The notes beneath the pieces were generated by a model. It did no database searches and was not told where the DNA came from. It saw nothing but the letters and a program-made list of their open reading frames with translations. A stretch of DNA of 37,890 nucleotides, taken from Novacetimonas cocois. Lineage in GTDB: Bacteria; Pseudomonadota; Alphaproteobacteria; Acetobacterales; Acetobacteraceae. Each line of letters opens with the position of its first letter. Positions within the stretch are counted from its first letter, which is position 1. The stretch is taken from NCBI RefSeq assembly GCF_003311635.1, contig NZ_QEXL01000019.1:13654-51543 (forward strand), read 5' to 3'. The translations under genes were made by a program, and so were the position numbers. This document shows positions 32,712-37,890 of the stretch, in pieces.

Positions 32712-32954
32712 CGAAGGCGGCGCCGGGCCCCTGCCTGCCCGGACGCCACCGCCGCGCGGCCGGGCATCATGCGCCATGCCCCGGCAGGCGCGCCCATCCC
32801 GGCCGTCCGCGATTTCCGGACAGGTCGTGATGGCGCGCGTTTTCACGGTTTCGGGAAAACGCGTCGTCCGCGCGTCGCGGGGTCGCATGGCGGGCGGGCA
32901 GGCGATATGCTTGTCCCCGTCATCCGAAATCCAACCAGACCCCGAAGGGCAATC

Positions 32955-34010
32955 ATGTTTTCATGCGTAGGATACGCGGCCACGGCCGCCGATGCACGTC
33001 TTGGCCCCATCAAGCTGGATCGTCGCGATCCCGGGCCTGACGATGTCCAGATCGACATCCTGTACTGCGGCGTCTGCCATTCCGACCTTCACCAGGCGCG
33101 CAACGAATGGCAGAACACCATCTTCCCCTGCGTCCCCGGCCATGAAATCGTGGGACGGGTGGCAAAGGTGGGCGCCTCCGTCACGCGCTTTCACGCGGGC
33201 GACCTGGTGGGGGTTGGCTGCATGGTCGATTCCTGCCGCGAATGTCCCAGCTGCCGCGAGGGCTTCGAGCAGTATTGCGAAGTGGGCTTCGTCCCCACCT
33301 ATAATGGCGAGGAACGCCAGGGCGGCGGCATTACCTTTGGCGGGTATTCACGCGCCGTTGTCGTCGATCAGGCATTCGTGCTGAAGGTCCCTGAAAAGCT
33401 CGACCCCGCTGCTGTCGCCCCGCTGCTGTGCGCGGGGATCACCACCTATTCCCCGCTGCGCCACTGGAAGGTGGGACCGGGGCAGCGGGTCGGGATCGTG
33501 GGACTGGGCGGTCTGGGCCATATGGGCGTGAAATTCGCCCGCGCCTTCGGGGCGGAGGTCGTGCTGTTCACCACATCCGCCAGCAAGGTCTCCGACGGGC
33601 TGCGCCTTGGCGCGCATGAGGTCGTCCTGTCAAAGGACGCCGGGGCCATGGCAAAGGAACGCGGGCGCTTTGACTTCATCCTCGACGCGGTCGCCGCCAA
33701 CCATGACATCAATGCCTATCTCGACCTGCTGAAGCGCGATGGCACGCTGGTGCAGGTCGGCGCGCCGGAGACGCCGCTGCCGGTTTCGGTCTTCAGCCTG
33801 CTGATGAAGCGCCGCAATTTCAGCGGATCACTGATCGGGGGGATTCCCGAAACGCAGGAAATGCTGGATTTCTGCGGCGAACATGACATCACCGCCGATA
33901 TCGAGATGATCCGCATGGACCAGATCGAGGACGCCTATGCCCGGATGCTGCGTTCGGACGTGAAATACCGCTTCGTCATCGACATGGCGACGATGCCGGA
34001 ATCCGTCTGA
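32955..34010 (+). CDS. Zinc-dependent alcohol dehydrogenase (CAD/YahK-like)
   Basis: 351 residues from the ATG at 32955 (GAAGGG about 7 bases upstream); the longer frame above has no support. Medium-chain dehydrogenase fold: catalytic zinc set in YCGVCHSDLH (Cys41) and PGHE (His63, Glu64), plus a Cys in LLCAGITTY; structural zinc Cys94, Cys97, Cys100 and Cys108; cofactor loop GLGGLGHMG. Sequence style is that of cinnamyl-alcohol-type and YahK aldehyde reductases, which use NADP(H) to reduce a broad range of aldehydes. The next gene is an aldehyde dehydrogenase, so the pair can interconvert alcohol, aldehyde and acid. The final codons GTC TGA and the following AAAACA belong to the terminal arm of repeat copy 9, which supplies the stop. 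Confidence 0.94.
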   Translation: MFSCVGYAATAADARLGPIKLDRRDPGPDDVQIDILYCGVCHSDLHQARNEWQNTIFPCVPGHEIVGRVAKVGASVTRFHAGDLVGVGCMVDSCRECPSCREGFEQYCEVGFVPTYNGEERQGGGITFGGYSRAVVVDQAFVLKVPEKLDPAAVAPLLCAGITTYSPLRHWKVGPGQRVGIVGLGGLGHMGVKFARAFGAEVVLFTTSASKVSDGLRLGAHEVVLSKDAGAMAKERGRFDFILDAVAANHDINAYLDLLKRDGTLVQVGAPETPLPVSVFSLLMKRRNFSGSLIGGIPETQEMLDFCGEHDITADIEMIRMDQIEDAYARMLRSDVKYRFVIDMATMPESV

Positions 34011-34124
34011 AAACAACCTGCTGATAAAAAACAAAAGTTTTTGGGTGCCGCCTTTTTTCAAAAAGGCGGCGTTCTTTTGAAGCTTTTTGCAAAAAGCTTC
34101 ACCAAAAAACCTTTATGATTTCAG
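34006..34124 (+). repeat. Dispersed palindromic element, copy 9
   Basis: The core 34033-34114 has perfect hairpins CGCCTTTTTTCAAAAAGGCG and GAAGCTTTTTGCAAAAAGCTTC with arms AAAAGTTTTTGG / CCAAAAAAC. The left extended arm TCTGAAAACAACCTGCTGAT begins at 34006 inside the alcohol dehydrogenase gene and includes its TGA stop (34008-34010). The right side ends in TATGATTTCAG. It lies between tandem genes. Confidence 0.93.
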
Positions 34125-34362
34125 GAAACTGCGACACCTGCCGTCTTCACGGGAACATCGCTGACGGCGTTTTGCATTCCCTGCGGCGGCAGGACTGACA
34201 CGATAAAAAATCATCCCGCGTCGAACCTTTCGCAGGCCGGCATGTTGGATAGGGGCACGCCATATCCAGGAACGAGCGTCGCGGGGTCCCGTCGGCCCAT
34301 CAATGGCACGTACCCAGCCTCACGTACATGGACGCTCGCTCCCCTTTTCAAGGGAGGCACCC

Positions 34363-35754
34363 ATGGCTTACAAGACCGTAAATCCCTACACCAACGAACT
34401 GGTCGCGACATTCCCCGACCTGCGCGAGGATGAGCTGGAACAGGCCATCGCAACGGCGCAGGCGACCTATGCCACATGGTCGCAGACCGATTTTGCCCAC
34501 CGTCGCGCGATCCTTCACAAGGCCGCGGCGCAACTGCGTGACCGCACGGACCATTACGCGGAACTGCTGACGCTGGAAATGGGCAAGCTGTTTCGCGAAA
34601 GCCAGCAGGAAGTCACGCTGTGCGCCGATATCCTCGATTACTACGCCGATCGGGCGGAGGAATTCCTTGCCCCGCAGCCCGTCCCGGACGAGGCGGGACG
34701 CGGCGACCGCGCCATGGTCATCAGCCAGCCCATGGGGGTGATCCTGGCGATCGAGCCGTGGAATTTCCCCTATTACCAGCTGGCCCGGGTCGTGGGGCCG
34801 CAGTTCATGGCCGGCAACGTGGTAATGGTCAAGCACGCATCCAACGTGCCGCAGTCGGCGGCCGCCTTTGCGCGGCTGTTCCAGGACGCTGGCGCGCCGG
34901 AGGGGCTGTATACCAACATGTATGCCACGCACAAGCAGCTGGAGGAGCTGATCGATGATCCGCGCATCGTCGGCGTCGCCCTGACGGGCAGTGAGGGCGC
35001 GGGCGCGCGCATCGCCGCGCGGGCGGGCCAGAACCTGAAGAAAACGACCATGGAACTGGGCGGCAGCGACGCGTTCATCGTGCTGTCGGACGCCGACATG
35101 GAACATGCGGTCAGATGGGCGGTCTGGGGCCGCATGAACAACGGGGGACAGTGCTGCGTGGCCTCCAAGCGCATCATCGTCATGGACGACATCGCCGACG
35201 ACTTCCTTGCCCGTTTTTCCGGGGCCCTGGGACAGCTCAGGCCGGGGGACCCCATGGACGCGGCGACGGGCCTGCCGCCAATGTCGTCGCAGGCGGCGGC
35301 GGACCAGCTGAATGAACAGGTGCGCGTCGCGGTCGAACACGGGGCAAAGGCGATCCGTGTCGGCCCGCCCCCGCCCGAACGCGGCGCATTCGTCCAGACG
35401 ACGATCCTGACGGACGTGACGCCGGACAACCCCGTCTATCATCAGGAACTGTTCGGTCCCGTCGCCATGTTCTTTCGCGCGCGTGACGAGGACGAGGCCA
35501 TCCGCATTGCCAATGACAGCCCGTTCGGCCTTGGCGGTTCGGTCTTCACCCGCGATACCGATCACGGGACCGAGGTGGCGCGGCGGATCGAAACCGGCAT
35601 GGTGTTCGTCAACCACCCGACATGGACCCGCGCCGACCTGCCATTTGGCGGGATCAAGCGGTCGGGTTACGGGCGGGAGCTTTCGTCGCTTGGCATACAG
35701 GAATTCGTCAACAAGAAGCTGATCGACGTGGTGCCCATCGACGCCGCCGCCTGA
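34363..35754 (+). CDS. NAD(P)-dependent aldehyde dehydrogenase, succinate-semialdehyde type
   Basis: 463 residues from the ATG at 34363, preceded by a strong GGGAGG 6 bases upstream; a start at 34303 is inferior. The ALDH fold is complete: EPWNFPYYQ (Asn134), ALTGSEGAGA cofactor turn, general base Glu231 in MELGGSDAF, and nucleophile Cys265 in NNGGQCCVASKR, with a preceding Cys264 that is unusual but seen in the AldH/GabD-like branch. QELFGPVAMFF and PFGGIKRSGYGRELS close the active site. These enzymes oxidise succinate semialdehyde and other small aldehydes. No GABA aminotransferase gene is near, so a general aldehyde-detoxifying role beside the alcohol dehydrogenase is likely. The 230 bases between copy 9 and this gene hold no other feature. 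Confidence 0.93.
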   Translation: MAYKTVNPYTNELVATFPDLREDELEQAIATAQATYATWSQTDFAHRRAILHKAAAQLRDRTDHYAELLTLEMGKLFRESQQEVTLCADILDYYADRAEEFLAPQPVPDEAGRGDRAMVISQPMGVILAIEPWNFPYYQLARVVGPQFMAGNVVMVKHASNVPQSAAAFARLFQDAGAPEGLYTNMYATHKQLEELIDDPRIVGVALTGSEGAGARIAARAGQNLKKTTMELGGSDAFIVLSDADMEHAVRWAVWGRMNNGGQCCVASKRIIVMDDIADDFLARFSGALGQLRPGDPMDAATGLPPMSSQAAADQLNEQVRVAVEHGAKAIRVGPPPPERGAFVQTTILTDVTPDNPVYHQELFGPVAMFFRARDEDEAIRIANDSPFGLGGSVFTRDTDHGTEVARRIETGMVFVNHPTWTRADLPFGGIKRSGYGRELSSLGIQEFVNKKLIDVVPIDAAA

Positions 35755-35836
35755 CGGAAGGCTGACGGAACGATACGGGCCTGCGGGATACCTCCGCAGG
35801 TCCGTATGCGTTTGGGAAGGCCGATGCAATAATCTC

Positions 35837-35915
35837 AAAAAGTTTTTGGTGAAGCTTTTTGCAAAAAGCTTCGAAAGACATCATCTTTTTGAAAAAAGGC
35901 GACACTCGGAACTTC
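35837..35915 (-). repeat. Dispersed palindromic element, copy 10 (reverse orientation)
   Basis: On the given strand the hairpin GAAGCTTTTTGCAAAAAGCTTC (35851-35872) comes first after AAAAGTTTTTGGT; the second hairpin is decayed (ATCTTTTTGAAAAAAGGCGA), and the far arm reads CTCGGAACTT. It lies between tandem genes; the rest of the gap to 36072 shows no gene. Confidence 0.88.
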
Positions 35916-36072
35916 TGTCATTTTTATCCCCTGCCCATATCCACGCACTGACGCAGGGACCAGGCGGCAGCTTCACCAAAGGACAGCCTTGCATCCACGC
36001 AATGGAGCGCCCACTGTCCGGGAGACACGGCGGCAGTCCCCCCGGATGTCACACCACCCAAGAGGCCGTATC

Positions 36073-37026
36073 ATGGCGCGCTGGTCCTATCCCCGTCCCT
36101 CCCCCACGGAAATCACGTCCCATCGGGCATGGATGTCGCGCCGCCGGTTCCTGGCAGCGTCGTCCGTCGCGATGGGGGGCATGATGGGACAGGGCGTCCG
36201 GCCCGCCATGGCGGAAGGGCTGCAGACCCGGCCCGGTCCCTTTCAGGCGGAAGAAAAGCCGACGCCGCTGACGGACGTGACGCATTACAACAATTTCTAT
36301 GAATTCGGGCTGGGGAAAAGCGACCCGTCCACCTATGCCAGCGCTTTTAGGCCGCGCCCGTGGACACTGTCGGTGGAGGGGCTGGTGGCGCATCCGCGCG
36401 TATGGGACATCGACCGGCTGATGGCCGCGATGACGCTGGAGGAAAGGCTGTATCGCATGCGCTGCGTGGAGGCCTGGTCGATGGTCTTTCCATGGGACGG
36501 TTTCGCGCTGGCGAACCTGCTGAAACTGGCGGAACCGCTGGGCAATGCACGTTACGTGGCGTTTGAATCGGTCCTGCGACCCGAACAGATGCCGGGACAG
36601 CAACCGGGCCTTGATTCCCTGCCGTGGCCGTATGTGGAAGGGCTGCGCATTGACGAGGCCATGCACCCGCTGACCTTCCTTGCGGTGGGACTGTATGGAC
36701 AGACGCTGCCGAACCAGAATGGCGCGCCGGTACGGCTGGTGGTGCCATGGAAATACGGGTTCAAGGGGATCAAGTCGATCACGCGCATACGGCTGGTGGA
36801 AAAGATGCCGCCCACGACATGGAACCGGATGAACGCGTTGGAATACGGCTTTTTCGCCAACGTCAATCCGGACGTCGATCACCCGCGATGGAGCCAGGCG
36901 ACGGAACGCGTGATCGGCGGGGGCGGATTTTTTGGCGGCGGCCGGAAAAGGACGCTGATGTTCAACGGATATGGCGAACAGGTGGCCGGGCTTTACAGCC
37001 AGATGGACCTGCGGACCTATTTCTGA
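36073..37026 (+). CDS. msrP: Methionine sulfoxide reductase catalytic subunit MsrP (YedY)
   Basis: 317 residues from the ATG at 36073, with AGAGG 8 bases upstream. A Tat signal ([15 protein letters not shown], residues 22-36) exports the folded molybdenum-cofactor protein to the periplasm. The sulfite-oxidase fold follows, with the Mo-ligand cysteine in [12 protein letters not shown] (Cys131), preceded by [11 protein letters not shown] (the cofactor-binding NNFYEF segment) and followed by LRPEQMPGQ and [15 protein letters not shown]. MsrP repairs methionine sulfoxide in periplasmic proteins after oxidative damage, taking electrons from MsrQ. The msrQ gene starts one base after this stop, a standard two-gene operon. 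Confidence 0.97.
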   Translation: MARWSYPRPSPTEITSHRAWMSRRRFLAASSVAMGGMMGQGVRPAMAEGLQTRPGPFQAEEKPTPLTDVTHYNNFYEFGLGKSDPSTYASAFRPRPWTLSVEGLVAHPRVWDIDRLMAAMTLEERLYRMRCVEAWSMVFPWDGFALANLLKLAEPLGNARYVAFESVLRPEQMPGQQPGLDSLPWPYVEGLRIDEAMHPLTFLAVGLYGQTLPNQNGAPVRLVVPWKYGFKGIKSITRIRLVEKMPPTTWNRMNALEYGFFANVNPDVDHPRWSQATERVIGGGGFFGGGRKRTLMFNGYGEQVAGLYSQMDLRTYF

Positions 37027-37027
37027 C

Positions 37028-37672
37028 ATGCCTTACCTGAGCGGGAGCGGACGCAACCGGACGGTCGTGCCGTGGCGGTTCGAGACATGGGCCCTGACCC
37101 TTATCGGGCTGGTCCCGGCGGCGCTTTATTTCTGGTACGGCGCGCATGACCAGCTGGGGGCCGACCCGGTCAATGTCTTTGAACGCTGGCTGGGCCTGTG
37201 GGCCGTGCGCTTTCTGGTCCTGACATTGTGCATCACGCCCCTGCGCGTCATGACGGGCTACAACCTGCTGCGCTATCGCCGCACGTTCGGGCTGCTGACA
37301 TTCTGGTACGCGTGCATGCATGTCGCGGTTTATGTCGGGCTGGACCAGCGTTTTGACATGCCCGTCCTGTGGCGGGACATGACGCGGCGTCCCTTCCTGA
37401 TGATCGGGTTCTGCACGTTCTGCCTGCTGGTGCCGCTGGCGCTGACCTCCGGCGCATGGGCGATACGCAGGCTGGGCCGGCGATGGCAGACGCTGCATCG
37501 TCTGGTTTATGTCGTCGCCGTGCTGGCGTCCGTCCATTTCCTGATGGCGTTCAAGACCTATACCCCCACCAGTGTCGGATACGCCGCCGCCCTGTGCGGG
37601 CTGGTCCTGTGGCGCGGCTGGCATGCCCTGTGGCGTGTCAGGAAACGGGGCCGTCAGGATGGGGCGCGTTAA
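37028..37672 (+). CDS. msrQ: Heme-binding membrane subunit MsrQ (YedZ)
   Basis: 214 residues from the ATG at 37028, one base after the msrP stop. Six hydrophobic segments: about 18-40, 54-75, 82-103, 118-140, 152-172 and 178-198. Candidate heme ligands are the histidines in FWYACMHVAVY, TLHRLVYVVAVLASVHFL, as expected of the ferric-reductase-like domain. MsrQ sits in the inner membrane and passes electrons from quinones or flavin reductase to periplasmic MsrP. The order, spacing and pairing match the conserved msrPQ operon. Element copy 11 begins 19 bases after the stop. Confidence 0.96.
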   Translation: MPYLSGSGRNRTVVPWRFETWALTLIGLVPAALYFWYGAHDQLGADPVNVFERWLGLWAVRFLVLTLCITPLRVMTGYNLLRYRRTFGLLTFWYACMHVAVYVGLDQRFDMPVLWRDMTRRPFLMIGFCTFCLLVPLALTSGAWAIRRLGRRWQTLHRLVYVVAVLASVHFLMAFKTYTPTSVGYAAALCGLVLWRGWHALWRVRKRGRQDGAR

Positions 37673-37691
37673 AAGACCGTTTTGAAATAAC

Positions 37692-37743
37692 AGAAGTTTC
37701 CGGGTGTCGCCTTTTTTGCAAAAAGCTTCACCAAGAACTTTTT
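37692..37743 (+). repeat. Dispersed palindromic element, copy 11 (internally deleted)
   Basis: The left arm AGAAGTTTCCGGGTGTCGCC and T-run are joined directly to GCAAAAAGCTTCACCAAGAAC. The right half of the first hairpin and left half of the second are missing, about 30 bases. The join falls in the shared T-run, so a slippage or recombination deletion is likely. It lies between convergent genes. Confidence 0.88.
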
Positions 37744-37771
37744 CTGTTTTCAGGCATCATCAAAAAAAGAA

Positions 37772-37802
37772 ACGGGGCCCGTTTCCGGGCCCCGTCCTTT
37801 TG
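37772..37802 (-). terminator. Rho-independent terminator, mainly for the KGG-protein gene
   Basis: Stem ACGGGGCCC / GGGCCCCGT (37772-37780 with 37787-37795) with a 6-base loop. On the minus strand it is followed by TTTCTTTTTTT, a strong U-run. On the plus strand the T-run (CCTTTT) is weaker, so it may also work towards msrPQ. Confidence 0.85.
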
Positions 37803-37815
37803 GCGTCATGTCAGC

Positions 37816-37890
37816 TCATGACTTGTCATGGCTGTGCAGGCCGCCTTTGCGTCCCGCTTCGGCCGCGCGTTCCGGGTCGTTGGCAAAGTT
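37816..37890 (-). CDS. KGG-motif stress-induced protein, C-terminal end (partial)
   Basis: The last 24 codons are visible; the gene enters from the right edge on the minus strand. They read NFANDPERAAEAGRKGGLHS then HDKS and stop. FANDPERAAEAGRKGG is the repeat of the small hydrophilic KGG family (the stress-induced bacterial acidophilic repeat, as in E. coli YciG). Such proteins are short, disordered and induced in general stress or stationary phase. How many repeats this one has cannot be seen. A good terminator follows the gene. Confidence 0.88.
   Translation of the reverse strand, partial: NFANDPERAAEAGRKGGLHSHDKS

Noticed and set aside
1-37890. CRISPR array, complete IS element or prophage
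   Set aside because: No regularly spaced direct repeats with unique spacers and no intact transposase or phage structural gene were seen; the 11 dispersed palindromes are gene-spaced, not arrayed.

Overview
The window is about 37.9 kb of GC-rich DNA from what looks like an acetic acid bacterium (Acetobacteraceae, most like Komagataeibacter or Gluconacetobacter). This is inferred from gene content and codon style: an OprB sugar porin, Tat-exported sugar-lactonase-type proteins, alcohol and aldehyde dehydrogenases, a TonB receptor, a KirBac channel and small acid-tolerance-type periplasmic proteins. No species marker such as rRNA is present.

Layout. 1-1.2 kb: the end of an EAL phosphodiesterase and a small secreted DUF2501-like protein. 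1.4-6.8 kb (minus strand): a coupled cluster read as NDUFS6-type zinc-finger protein, polA, an atypical SCO protein and an orphan peptide-binding protein. 6.9-9.5 kb: a lipoprotein hydrolase, tRNA-Arg(CCG) with an integrase remnant beside it, a prohibitin-tail-like membrane protein and a second DUF2501-like paralogue. 9.8-13.9 kb: KirBac channel, photolyase, DUF3147 protein, a Cys-rich periplasmic protein and a YidB-like protein. 14.0-18.2 kb: short-chain dehydrogenase, IsdG-like heme monooxygenase, Tat-exported SMP-30/gluconolactonase and class II fumarase. 18.3-25.5 kb: TonB receptor and OprB porin (divergent), a tiny lipoprotein, a DUF1269 protein and a Yellow/MRJP-type propeller protein. 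25.8-28.9 kb: Rrf2-type regulator, nitrilase-family amidase and aroA. 29.0-32.7 kb: a SulP-STAS transporter and a B12-binding radical SAM enzyme, separated by a very AT-rich promoter region. 32.9-37.7 kb: Zn-alcohol dehydrogenase, succinate-semialdehyde-type dehydrogenase and msrPQ. The window ends inside a KGG-motif stress protein.

The gene content is mostly chromosomal core and periphery. I found no CRISPR array, complete prophage or complete insertion sequence. The strongest unexplained signal is a family of at least 11 copies of an 80-135 bp palindromic element. Each copy has two adjacent T/A-loop hairpins inside an outer complementary stem, and some copies have extended terminal inverted arms. 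The copies lie downstream of genes: 6 of 8 convergent gaps, 5 tandem gaps and none of 7 divergent gaps. At least two copies reach into the end of a neighbouring gene and supply its stop codon. This looks like a REP/MITE-type element, possibly doubling as a bidirectional transcript end. Whether it has been formally described cannot be settled from the sequence.

Other points worth attention are a SCO protein lacking the usual copper ligands, an Rrf2 regulator lacking the Fe-S cysteines, a heme-oxygenase-type active site in an ABM protein, and a five-codon mini-ORF overlapping the nitrilase start.
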